Shown piece by piece: positions 7,782 through 14,360 of a stretch of 36,087 nucleotides of DNA; positions within the stretch are counted from its first letter, which is position 1; each line of letters starts with the position of its first letter. Source of the stretch: Candidatus Binatia bacterium (GTDB lineage Bacteria; Desulfobacterota; Binatia; HRBIN30); the NCBI GenBank assembly GCA_036382395.1, contig DASVHW010000135.1, positions 1-36,087 of the forward strand, in the 5' to 3' direction. Under the pieces are notes generated by a model. It was not told where the DNA came from. It was given only the letters and a program-made list of their open reading frames with translations, and made no database searches. The position numbers and the translations under genes are program-made.

Positions 7782-8111
7782 CCGTCAGCGATCAGCGGTC
7801 AGCTTGAAGGGATGAGGATTTTATGGACATCTTCCGCGCTGAAGGCTGAGAGTCTGTGAGGAAATTGGTACGAAGGCAAATGAGATTTCGTCAGCACACT
7901 CTGTGTGAGCGGCCGAAGGTCGCCCATGGTGGTATAGGCTTCCAGCCTGTACCAGTGAACGTGCGGCCGAACGGCCGCCGGGTTCGTACAGGCTGGAAGC
8001 CTATACCACCGGCATTGCGCCTCTTTGGCGCAACCCAAGGCAGAATCGCCGTGGTCGCGGACCACGCATTTCCTCACAGCCTCTGAGTGCTGATCGCTGA
8101 AAGCTGACGTC
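7782..8111. repeat. Intergenic region filled with nested inverted repeats
   Basis: No gene is visible between spoT and ridA; the space is a concentric set of dyads. The outermost arms are 7783-7805 and 8089-8109, made of CAGCGATCAGC words. Next comes a perfect 12-bp pair, CTGTGAGGAAAT at 7854-7865 with its complement at 8068-8079. The core is a perfect 25-bp pair at 7928-7952 and 7986-8010 that contains GGTATAGGCTTCCAGCC. Inside its loop is the palindrome GCGGCCGAACGGCCGC (7963-7978). Two further hairpins lie to the right: TTGCGCC/GGCGCAA (8015-8021, 8027-8033) and CGTGGTC/GACCACG (8050-8056, 8060-8066). The whole resembles a MITE or REP-type element, or several inserted inside one another. 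No transposase is present. Confidence 0.75.
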
Positions 8112-8498
8112 ATGAAAAACGCGATTGCAACCGACAAGGCACCGCAGGCTATCGGCCCCTACTCACAGGCGGTGCGGGTGGGGCCGTGGGTGTTTCTCTC
8201 GGGGCAGATCGGCCTCGATCCTGCCCGCGGCGAGCTGGTGCCGGGCGGGGTAGTCGCCGAGGTGACGCAGGTGTTGGAGAACCTGCGTGCGGTACTGGCC
8301 GCCGCAGGCACATCACTGGACGCTGTCGTCCGGACGACGATTTACCTCGTCGATCTCGCGGATTTCAGCCGCGTCAACGAGGTGTACGCAGGGGTCTTCG
8401 CCGCCCCGTTCCCGGCCCGTGCAACGGTCGGGGTTGCGGCCTTGCCGCGCGGCGCCCGGGTCGAGATCGATGCGATTGCGGTGCTGGCTGCAAGCTGA
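8112..8498 (+). CDS. ridA: RidA-family enamine/imine deaminase
   Basis: A 128-residue RidA (YjgF/YER057c/UK114) protein, a cytoplasmic trimer that hydrolyses reactive 2-aminoacrylate-type enamines released by PLP enzymes. Family marks are IGPYSQAVRVG (residues 14-24), VFLSGQIGLDP (27-37), VVRTTIYLVDLADF (72-85) and the C-terminal PARATVGVAALPRGARVEIDAIA. The last contains Arg103, equivalent to the catalytic Arg105 of E. coli RidA, and Glu118. The ATG start follows the palindromic gap after spoT. A spoT-ridA neighbourhood is common in deltaproteobacteria-like genomes. Length is normal. Confidence 0.93.
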   Translation: MKNAIATDKAPQAIGPYSQAVRVGPWVFLSGQIGLDPARGELVPGGVVAEVTQVLENLRAVLAAAGTSLDAVVRTTIYLVDLADFSRVNEVYAGVFAAPFPARATVGVAALPRGARVEIDAIAVLAAS

Positions 8499-8520
8499 AT
8501 GCTGACAGCCGAGAGCTGCC

Positions 8521-8727
8521 TTACGCGGCGCGCCGTTGAGCGGCCTTGATCACTTTGCCGGAACGGATGCAGCGTGTGCAGGCCAGAATGGCCCGCACGG
8601 TGCCATTGACATTGGCACGCACCCGCTGCAGGTTTGGGCGCCACGTCCGCTTGCTGCGGTTGTTCGCGTGGCTAACGCTGTTGCCGACGGAAGGGTGTTT
8701 GCCGCAAATATTACACTCTCTTGCCAT
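8521..8727 (-). CDS. rpmB: 50S ribosomal protein L28
   Basis: A 68-residue L28. It starts [10 protein letters not shown] and has the core PNLQRVRA region. Cys pairs at 5/8 and 50/53 form the zinc-ribbon C+ type of this ribosomal protein. On the minus strand the ATG is preceded by GAGG about 7 nt upstream. It converges with ridA, with only 22 bases between the stops. It contributes to the large-subunit structure. It is probably transcribed alone, since the gene on its 5' side runs on the opposite strand. Confidence 0.95.
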   Translation of the reverse strand: MARECNICGKHPSVGNSVSHANNRSKRTWRPNLQRVRANVNGTVRAILACTRCIRSGKVIKAAQRRAA

Positions 8728-8777
8728 GATTCATCCTCACGCAGGAGTCGCTAGCACACGACGGGAGGCGCTGCAAC

Positions 8778-9404
8778 GTGATGGCTGATATGCCGATCCA
8801 GAATACGCCGCCGCTTGACGGCTATCTGCGCGAGCAACTCGCGCCCCGTTTCCGCGCTTTGGTCACGGCGACCGCGGAGAAAGTGGCGATGGCGCAGCAC
8901 GAACTCGATGAGTTGCGGGCAGCCACCGGTACCATGCTCTGGGAGGTGACCGGGCCGTCGCTGCCGGTGTCGTGCTACGTCAACATTGCCGGCGGCGAGA
9001 TGAAGGTGGAGGACCACCCGCTCGCCGAGCCGTTCATGACCGTTTCGCAATCCGAGGCAGACTGGGCCAGGTTCACTGCCGGCGTGGCCCAGACCAGCTT
9101 CCTGTCCGGCCAGAGCCGGCGTCCGTTCGGCCGTTCACGCATCGACCGCATGCGCAGCGTCAAGGGCGCCCTCCGTTTCGTCTTGACCGGGTTGCCCGAC
9201 GGTGGCACGTGGACCTTTACGCTGTATTTCGGTTCCGGTCCCCGGCCCACCGAGCCGCAGGCCACAGTCACCGTACCGGCCGATCTCGTTCCCCAGATTC
9301 AATCCGGCCAGCTCGACCCACAGCTCGCCTTCATGCAGGGGCAGGTGAAGGTGAGCGGCGATATCGGACTGGTGATGCAGTTTGGCATGGCGCTCTTTCT
9401 GTGA
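8778..9404 (+). CDS. SCP2 sterol-binding domain protein
   Basis: A protein of about 208 residues whose C-terminal half looks like the SCP2 sterol-carrier domain. The diagnostic end, QSGQLDPQLAFMQGQVKVSGDIGLVMQFG, matches the family's last strand and helix. SCP2 domains bind hydrophobic ligands such as fatty acyl-CoA, steroids and lipids. The N-terminal 60 residues are helical and charged and I do not recognise them. GGGAGG lies 9 nt before the GTG at 8778 and 12 nt before the ATG at 8781; either start is possible. It stands between two minus-strand ribosomal protein genes and diverges from rpmB. A link to the thiolase/CoA-ligase cluster at 20-27 kb is conceivable but not shown by position. 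Confidence 0.75.
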   Translation: MMADMPIQNTPPLDGYLREQLAPRFRALVTATAEKVAMAQHELDELRAATGTMLWEVTGPSLPVSCYVNIAGGEMKVEDHPLAEPFMTVSQSEADWARFTAGVAQTSFLSGQSRRPFGRSRIDRMRSVKGALRFVLTGLPDGGTWTFTLYFGSGPRPTEPQATVTVPADLVPQIQSGQLDPQLAFMQGQVKVSGDIGLVMQFGMALFL

Positions 9405-9455
9405 TCCAGAAAGAACCCCGAAGCCTGAAGCGGAAGGATGATCGGAGTGCGGCGG

Positions 9456-9728
9456 TTACGACGCCCGCAAGGCGGCAACCTGATGGCTCAGCCGGGAAAT
9501 GTACCGCGCCGCGCTGTTACGGTGGAGCACCCCCTTGGTCACTGCCTTCTGCACCGTCGTCATGACGGAACGCAGCTTGGTCTCGGCCGTGGCCAGGTCT
9601 TTGCCGGCTATGAGCTCACGCAGGTCCCGTACGGCGTGACGCACATGCGTTTGGATGACCTGATTACGGGCGTGATGCTTCACGCTCTGACGGTGTCGTT
9701 TGATGGCAGATTTGTGACGTTGGGCCAA
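9456..9728 (-). CDS. rpsT: 30S ribosomal protein S20
   Basis: A 90-residue S20, a helical bundle bound to 16S rRNA. It starts MAQRHKSAIKRHRQSVKHHARN, is strongly basic, and carries the conserved KAVTKGVLHRNSAARYISRLSHQ region near the C-terminus. The start I support is a TTG at 9728, because AGGAG lies 7 nt upstream of it and the encoded protein then has the family's normal length. Starting further upstream would add residues unlike S20. A rare start codon on rpsT recalls E. coli, where rpsT begins with UUG and is autoregulated. It diverges from murJ, a frequent pairing. Confidence 0.9.
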   Translation of the reverse strand: MAQRHKSAIKRHRQSVKHHARNQVIQTHVRHAVRDLRELIAGKDLATAETKLRSVMTTVQKAVTKGVLHRNSAARYISRLSHQVAALRAS

Positions 9729-9890
9729 CGGCGTTCTCCTCGCTGCAGTTGCTAGTCGGTAGTCGGTTAGCATACGTCCGCTGGAGGGTCAATTCGCGGG
9801 AGGGTCGCGGGAGGGTCGGGAGAGTCGATGGTTGATAATCGATAGTGCGGAGCTCACTCGACCTTTTGACTATCAACTTGCACCAATCGC

Positions 9891-11537
9891 ATGACTGAAA
9901 ACCGCCGCATCGCCCGCGCCGCTGGATTGGTGGGCTTTTTTACGCTGATCAGCCGCATCGGTGGCCTCGTGCGCGATGCCGTCATCGGGTACTCCTTCGG
10001 CACCGGTGTCGCCGCCGATGCCTTCTTCGTGGCCTTCCGGATACCGAATTTGTTGCGCCGCTTGGTCGCCGAAGGCGCGATGAGCGTGGCCTTCGTTCCG
10101 GTCTTCACCGACTACCTCACCAACCGCTCGCGTGAGGCGGCGGTTGAGGCCGCGGCGGCTCTGGCGACGCTCATGGCCGTTGTCCTCCTCGTGCTCACCC
10201 TGATTGGCGTGGCGTTCGCGCCGGTGTGGACATCGCTTTTCGCGCCCGGATTTGCCGGCGAACCCGGGAAGCTCGCGCTGACGGTCACGCTCACGCGGTG
10301 GGTGTTTCCGTACATCTTTCTGGTCGGTCTGGTGGCCTTGGCCTCGGGCATCCTCAATTCCCTTCGCCATTTTGCCGCGCCGGCGATGGCGCCCATTTTC
10401 CTGAACCTGTCGATCATCGCCGCGGCCCTCCTCGTGTGCCCGCGATTGAGGGTGCCGGTCCACGGGCTCGCCTACGGGGTGTTGGTCGGCGGTGTCCTGC
10501 AACTGCTCCTCCAGATTCCGCCGCTGCTGCGCCACGGGGTGCGGATCATGCCGCGGTGGCAGCCCGGGCACGAAGCGGTGCGGCGCGCACTCCGGTTGAT
10601 GGCTCCTATGGTGTTTGGCGCCGCGGTGTACCAGATCAACCTGATGATTGGCACCATGCTCGCATCGGTCCTGCCGAGCGGCAGTGTGTCGTATCTCTGG
10701 TACGCCGATCGCGTCTTCGAGTTCCCGCTCGGCATCTTTGCGGTGGCGCTGGGAACAGCGGCGCTCCCCAGCTTCTCGGCGCAAGCGGCACGTGGCGCGT
10801 ACGCTGAACTGCGGCACAGCATGTCCTTCTCCATTCGCATCACCAACGTCATCGTTGTGCCCGCGACCGTGGGCATGCTGGCGCTGGCGACACCGATCGT
10901 GTCCGTGCTGTTCCAGCGCGGCGCGTTTGGCGCGGAAGAAGTCGCGCTGACCACGCAGGCGCTTTACGCCTTTGCTGTCGGGCTGTGGCCCGTGTCTATG
11001 GTGCGCCTGGTGGTTCCGGCCTTCTATGCCATGGAGGACACGCGCACCCCGGTGATCGCGGCTGCCTGGGCATTCGTTGCCAACTGTGGCTTCAGTCTGC
11101 TGCTGATGGGGCCGGTGCGGGCCACAGGGGAATCCCGGCTCGCGGATACCATCGCGGCCGTCAGTCAGGTGGCGTCTGTTGTCGACCTGCGCCACGCTGG
11201 CCTGGCGTTGGCCACGTCGCTTGCGGCAACCGTGAATCTGCTCCTGCTCGGTTTGGCGTTACGGCGACGCCTCGGTGCGTTGGGCGGGTCCGAGATCCTG
11301 CTCTCGTTCTTGCGGAGCTTGGCGGCGTCGCTCGCGATGATTCCCGCTGTGCGTTACGTCGCCGGCCTGACGGACTGGTCGCAGCGTGGGGCCATCCTGG
11401 TGCATGCCGGTGTGCTGGCGCTGGCTCTGGTTGTCGGTATCGCCGTGTTCGCGTGCGTGGCGATCGCGCTGGGTGGGGATGATGTGCGGACGCTGACGCG
11501 ATTGCTGCGCCAGCGCTTCGTGCGTCCGGCGCTTTAG
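9891..11537 (+). CDS. murJ: Lipid II flippase MurJ
   Basis: A 548-residue polytopic membrane protein of the MOP/MurJ (MviN) family that moves lipid II across the cytoplasmic membrane for peptidoglycan synthesis. The N-terminal RAAGLVGFFTLISRIGGLVRD and FRIPNLLRRLVAEGAMSVAFVPVF are the most conserved MurJ segments. The latter carries the charged residues of the central cavity. About 14 hydrophobic segments can be traced. YLWYADRVFEFPLGIFAVALGTAALPSFS in the middle is also typical. The ATG at 9891 lacks a clear Shine-Dalgarno. It diverges from rpsT (gap 162 bp). An unrelated low-complexity dyad (GGTTGATA/TATCAAC) sits in that gap. Confidence 0.95.
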   Translation: MTENRRIARAAGLVGFFTLISRIGGLVRDAVIGYSFGTGVAADAFFVAFRIPNLLRRLVAEGAMSVAFVPVFTDYLTNRSREAAVEAAAALATLMAVVLLVLTLIGVAFAPVWTSLFAPGFAGEPGKLALTVTLTRWVFPYIFLVGLVALASGILNSLRHFAAPAMAPIFLNLSIIAAALLVCPRLRVPVHGLAYGVLVGGVLQLLLQIPPLLRHGVRIMPRWQPGHEAVRRALRLMAPMVFGAAVYQINLMIGTMLASVLPSGSVSYLWYADRVFEFPLGIFAVALGTAALPSFSAQAARGAYAELRHSMSFSIRITNVIVVPATVGMLALATPIVSVLFQRGAFGAEEVALTTQALYAFAVGLWPVSMVRLVVPAFYAMEDTRTPVIAAAWAFVANCGFSLLLMGPVRATGESRLADTIAAVSQVASVVDLRHAGLALATSLAATVNLLLLGLALRRRLGALGGSEILLSFLRSLAASLAMIPAVRYVAGLTDWSQRGAILVHAGVLALALVVGIAVFACVAIALGGDDVRTLTRLLRQRFVRPAL

Positions 11538-11560
11538 TCGGCGCGCCGCCATCCAACGCG

Positions 11561-11581
11561 TGTCCTGAGCGGAGTCGAAGA
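11561..11581. repeat. Short motif resembling a dispersed intergenic repeat
   Basis: TGTCCTGAGCGGAGTCGAAG lies in the 82-bp gap between the converging murJ and mazG stops. I recall closely similar words (CCTGAGCG-A-GTCGAAGG) as dispersed intergenic repeats in other GC-rich genomes. Only one copy is seen in this window. Confidence 0.3.
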
Positions 11582-11619
11582 GGGTGCGGTCCCGCTGAAG
11601 AGACGCTGGGCGCAGCCCC

Positions 11620-12402
11620 TTAGACTTTGCCTTTCGCCTCTTCCCAGAGGGTATTCATCTCCTCCGCCGAGGTATCGTGAACGTCCTGGTGTCGTTCGGC
11701 GAGGCGCTCCTCGATATAGCGAAAGCGGCGGATGAAGCGATCGTTGGCGCGGTGGAGGGCATCTTCCGCATGGATGCCGAGATGGCGCCCCAAGGAGGTC
11801 AGGGCGAACAAGAGGTCGCCGAGTTCCGCTTCCACCTCGGATGGATCGCCCAGCTGCAGTGCCGCTTCCAACTCGGCGAACTCCTCTCGCGCCTTGTCGA
11901 GGACCTCGCTGGCGCGTTCCCAATCGAAGCCGACGCCGGAAGCCTTTTCGCTCAGGCGGTGCGAGCGCAGCAGGGCGGGAAGGGCACGCGGTACCCCCGA
12001 GACGGTGGAGTGGTCTTGGCGGCCCCGGCGTTCCTCTGCCTTGATGCGGGCCCAGTTACGCAGCACCTCGTCGGAGTCTTTGACCTCGGCGTTGCCGAAG
12101 ACGTGGGGGTGGCGGCGAATCATCTTCGCGCTGATTCCGCGAACGACGTCTTCGATGGTGAAGAGGCCCGCCCCGCGCGCCATTTCGGCGTGGAAGACGA
12201 TCTGCAGCAAGAGGTCTCCCAGCTCGGCCCGCAGCTCGTCGGTGTCGTTCTCCTCGATCGCTTCCGCGACCTCGTAGGCCTCTTCGATCAGGTACGGTTT
12301 GATCGACTGGTGTGTTTGCTCGCGATCCCAGGGACATCCACCGGGTCCACGCAGGCGCTCCATGATGCGGACGAGTTCGGCGAAAGCTTCAGCGCTACTC
12401 AT
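11620..12402 (-). CDS. mazG: Nucleoside triphosphate pyrophosphohydrolase MazG
   Basis: A 260-residue MazG with two all-alpha NTP-PPase repeats. It hydrolyses (d)NTPs to NMP and pyrophosphate, clearing aberrant nucleotides and, in E. coli, moderating ppGpp responses. The first repeat shows RLRGPGGCPWDREQTHQSIKPYLIEEAYEV with the EExxE magnesium site followed by ELGDLLLQIVFHAEMA. The second repeat shows EEFAELEAAL then EAELGDLLFALTSLGRHL. The segment NWARIKAEERRG between them is typical. The length matches the family (about 263). The ATG at 12402 has no clear ribosome-binding site. It converges with murJ and diverges from grxC. Confidence 0.94.
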   Translation of the reverse strand: MSSAEAFAELVRIMERLRGPGGCPWDREQTHQSIKPYLIEEAYEVAEAIEENDTDELRAELGDLLLQIVFHAEMARGAGLFTIEDVVRGISAKMIRRHPHVFGNAEVKDSDEVLRNWARIKAEERRGRQDHSTVSGVPRALPALLRSHRLSEKASGVGFDWERASEVLDKAREEFAELEAALQLGDPSEVEAELGDLLFALTSLGRHLGIHAEDALHRANDRFIRRFRYIEERLAERHQDVHDTSAEEMNTLWEEAKGKV

Positions 12403-12502
12403 TGAGTCAATCGCCAGCGGCCTGTGCCGAGTTCTTTTCGGCGAGACAACATGTTGGTGGGCATTCAGGCAACGGCCTAGCCCAGCCTTCCCACCGAGTC
12501 AA

Positions 12503-12522
12503 CGCGCGGTCACGCGCGGTCA
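12503..12522. repeat. Two tandem 10-bp units upstream of grxC
   Basis: CGCGCGGTCA occurs twice in direct succession in the 227-bp gap between mazG and grxC. The same gap holds GATTGCTGACAGCTTACGGC near 12537-12556, a word like the dispersed CAGC repeats elsewhere in the window. No gene is visible in the gap. Confidence 0.45.
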
Positions 12523-12564
12523 TGCGGCCCCAGCTGATTGCTGACAGCTTACGGCAGCACTCCC

Positions 12565-12593
12565 TTGCGAGCCGATTGCACGCTCGTTACGTT
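12565..12593 (+). promoter_or_regulatory. Candidate sigma70-type promoter of grxC
   Basis: TTGCGA (12565-12570) and TACGTT (12588-12593) are separated by exactly 17 bp. They match the TTGACA and TATAAT consensus at 4 and 3 positions. The start site would be near 12600, about 30 nt before the grxC ATG. Support is only by consensus and spacing. Confidence 0.3.
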
Positions 12594-12629
12594 ACTCACA
12601 GGTTCGCGAAGGGAGATCGAGAAACCACC

Positions 12630-12884
12630 ATGGCAATGGTCGTGATCTACACGACGCAATACTGTCCCTATTGCACACAAGCCAAGGCCCTCTTGAAGCG
12701 CAAGGGTGTGGCGTTTCAAGAAGTTGACGTCGGTAAGGATGCTGCGCTTCGCGACAAGATGATCGAGAAATCCGGCCGCCGCACGGTGCCGCAGATTTTC
12801 ATCGACGGCGATCCGATCGGCGGCTTCGACGAGCTGCGCGCCCTCGACGAAGAGGGCAAGCTCGACACGCTGTCAGCGGCGTGA
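12630..12884 (+). CDS. grxC: Glutaredoxin (Grx3 type)
   Basis: An 84-residue glutaredoxin. The dithiol active site CPYC lies at residues 12-15 after the first beta strand (MVVIYTTQY). TVPQIFIDGDPIGGFDEL provides the cis-proline TVP motif and the GG glutathione-binding turn. It reduces disulfides and glutathione-mixed disulfides in the cytoplasm. The ATG at 12630 gives the standard length, and an open frame continuing upstream of it has no glutaredoxin similarity. A GGGAGA sequence lies 14 nt upstream. It is monocistronic by context. Confidence 0.93.
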   Translation: MAMVVIYTTQYCPYCTQAKALLKRKGVAFQEVDVGKDAALRDKMIEKSGRRTVPQIFIDGDPIGGFDELRALDEEGKLDTLSAA

Positions 12885-13234
12885 GTCAGCATTCCGCTGA
12901 GGAGCACGGAGCCGCTCACAACAACGGCGAAGCACACTCCGTGAGTTGTGCTCGTGGTTGGCCATCGCTGGCGCTGCACCACTCGCTCGCTGATTTCCTC
13001 TGCTCCGGGAGGACCTGCTCACCGCCGCCCTGAAAAGACGTCTGGTCCGCCACCCGCTTCACCACCGCGACGCACAAGCCAGTCGTGGGCGTGTCCACTA
13101 TTTTGGACGGCGCGAAGGGCGCGCTGTCCACTGCGGTGGACAGCGACGCTGCGCCGAAACGGCGTCTTCCGGGTTCAGTGCGTGGGTCGCGGCTTGCGGG
13201 CGCGCGCCGGTGAACGCGGCACGCTGGCGCGAAA
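12885..13234. other. 350-bp interval without a recognisable gene
   Basis: Open frames cross this stretch on both strands, but none has a convincing start, ribosome-binding site or recognisable protein features. The minus-strand translation around 12916-13100 is rich in Ser, Arg and Gly without family signatures. The only clear structure is the pair of hairpins at 13092-13145. It could hold a decayed gene, but I cannot name it. Confidence 0.5.
13122..13145. repeat. Perfect 10-bp-arm hairpin with GTCCAC core
   Basis: CGCTGTCCAC, loop TGCG, GTGGACAGCG form a perfect stem. Thirty bases upstream, GTCCA at 13093-13097 faces TGGAC at 13104-13108, so the word GTCCAC recurs in two neighbouring dyads. 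No T-tract follows, so it is not a standard terminator. It could be a binding site for a dimeric regulator or an element end. Confidence 0.5.
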
Positions 13235-13474
13235 TCACGCCAGTTGCTCGGCATGGACCTCCTGCCGCATCGTCGACATGAAATCCGCCATCGACTCGAG
13301 GGCTGCGGTCGGCCACGCACCCCCTTTGGCCAGCGCAGAAAGGGCCATCAGCACCGCGCACCGCACAACCGCGTCGGCTTGATCGTCTTCCAGCGCCGCA
13401 TGCAGAACGGGTCCGCTCGCCTCGATGTCGGCCGTGATCGAGCCCTGACTGTCACACACGAATAGTCTAGCCAT
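13235..13474 (-). CDS. Small protein of unknown function
   Basis: A 79-residue acidic protein, starting MARLFVCDSQGSITADIEA and followed by a mostly helical Ala-rich part containing two methionine-rich turns. I do not recognise a family. Its reality rests on a very strong ribosome-binding site: on the minus strand AGGAGG is followed 6 nt later by the ATG. It has no operon partner. Upstream lie two perfect dyads (13515-13530 and 13655-13671) that could control it. It sits in the low-density interval together with the HNH endonuclease gene. A small regulatory or stress protein is possible but unsupported. Confidence 0.6.
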   Translation of the reverse strand: MARLFVCDSQGSITADIEASGPVLHAALEDDQADAVVRCAVLMALSALAKGGAWPTAALESMADFMSTMRQEVHAEQLA

Positions 13475-13514
13475 CTGCCCCCTCCTAACAGCTCACTGCT
13501 CTCTAACTGGGTTC

Positions 13515-13530
13515 GTTCGAAGCTTCGAAC
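13515..13530. promoter_or_regulatory. Perfect 16-bp palindrome upstream of the small gene
   Basis: GTTCGAAGCTTCGAAC is fully self-complementary. It lies 41 bp upstream of the start of the minus-strand small gene, where an operator would be expected. It is not the LexA consensus, whose half-sites are oriented the other way. A chance palindrome of 16 bp is unlikely in one gap but function is not shown. Confidence 0.4.
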
Positions 13531-13654
13531 GCTCCCCCGCCTCTCGTGTCCCCCTGAGACTGAACGCAAATCGTGTGCCGAAAAGACTGGAGAGACCGTC
13601 AGACCGAAATTGCCGCCGACTCCTGACATCCGGAGTACAGCTTTTGTACGCTGG

Positions 13655-13671
13655 ATACTCAGTATGAGTAT
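13655..13671. promoter_or_regulatory. Perfect dyad ATACTCA-GTA-TGAGTAT
   Basis: Seven-base perfect arms around a 3-bp centre lie inside the AT-richer 13630-13710 segment. The size fits a binding site for a dimeric helix-turn-helix regulator overlapping a promoter. No regulator gene is adjacent. Confidence 0.4.
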
Positions 13672-14045
13672 GGTCGACTATTGTTGAATCTGTCTGAATA
13701 TCGGACTTTACCGAGTTTTGGCGCCACGGCGGATGCCCGGAAACTTCTCCGTAGAACTCTTTGTCGCCGACCCGCCTGCTCGAACGTGTCGAAACTTACG
13801 GCGGTGCCGGTTTGCGATCGATGACCGGGATGCGCCATCCGACTGGACGGTTGGGTTGGTGGGTGTCTGCCTCCACAGGTCCTCACGAACGGCAGTGCCC
13901 ATCCCGATCATTTCAACGCGGCAGCCGGCATGGTCGGCAAGAACGTACCCCGGCCCGCATCTTCATCAGCGGGCAGAGCCTGCTGATTTCACACCGGCGG
14001 GCGACTCATTGACTCAGTCGAGTAATGGAATGATGATTCGACTCG

Positions 14046-14318
14046 ATGGTTCAATGGATTGCCGTGCTCTCCGACGAGGAGATTAGGCGCGAACGGGAAA
14101 AGGCGCGCGAGCTACGCCAGTCGCCGTGGTGGAAGCGGCGACGGGCCATCGGCATCTGCCACTATTGCGGCAAGAAGTTCCCCCCCCGCGAGTTGACGAT
14201 GGATCACCTGGTGCCGCTCGTCCGTGGCGGTCGCTCAACGAAGGGCAACCTCGTTCCCGCGTGTAAGGAATGCAACACGAAAAAGAAACACCAGCTCGCC
14301 TTCGAGTGGGAGCCGTAA
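14046..14318 (+). CDS. HNH endonuclease-domain protein
   Basis: A 90-residue protein with a clear HNH/ββα-metal nuclease domain. CHYCGKKF supplies the first zinc cysteines (38, 41), LTMDHLVPLVRGG has the catalytic Asp53-His54, GNLVPACKECNTKK supplies Asn68 and the second cysteine pair (73, 76). The N-terminus is a charged helix (DEEIRREREKARELRQSPWWKRRR) that could bind DNA. Such small stand-alone HNH proteins occur widely as housekeeping nucleases or near phage and intron DNA. No such element is seen around it. The ATG at 14046 lacks a good ribosome-binding site, and a GTG at 14064 is an alternative. Substrate unknown. Confidence 0.85.
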   Translation: MVQWIAVLSDEEIRREREKARELRQSPWWKRRRAIGICHYCGKKFPPRELTMDHLVPLVRGGRSTKGNLVPACKECNTKKKHQLAFEWEP

Positions 14319-14320
14319 CA

Positions 14321-14346
14321 GCAGTCAGCTGTCAGCCATCAGCAAG
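14321..14346. repeat. CAGTCAGCTGTCAGCCATCAGC low-complexity element
   Basis: The 42-bp gap between the HNH gene and the converging membrane glycosyltransferase consists largely of CAGC/GTCAG words that contain a CAGCTG-centred dyad. The same words occur at 7783-7805, 8089-8109, 8500-8520 and 12537-12556, all intergenic. It is likely a dispersed REP-like family. Confidence 0.45.
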
Positions 14347-14360
14347 GAAGCCACTGGTCG

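Larger units (their letters stand above)
13475..14045. other. 571-bp gene-poor interval with operator-like sites
   Basis: No convincing gene. Short overlapping frames on both strands between 13660 and 14040 lack ribosome-binding sites and family signatures. The part from about 13630 to 13710 is clearly more AT-rich than its surroundings and contains a perfect dyad, suggesting a promoter region. The rest shows nothing I can interpret. Confidence 0.5.

Noticed and set aside
7783-8109. CRISPR array
   Set aside because: The repeated words are inverted rather than directly repeated at regular spacing, and there are no spacers of uniform length or cas genes.
9873-11195. A 440-codon minus-strand frame opposite murJ
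   Set aside because: Its composition is repetitive His/Arg/Gly and it mirrors the hydrophobic codons of MurJ. It is a shadow of the real gene.
13515-13530. LexA box
   Set aside because: The palindrome has GTTCG...CGAAC order, opposite to the Gram-positive CGAAC-N4-GTTCG box, and it does not match the GTTC-N7-GTTC alphaproteobacterial site.
14046-14318. Homing endonuclease inside an intron or intein
   Set aside because: Neither flank is part of a split gene and no catalytic intron structure is apparent, so the HNH gene is treated as free-standing.
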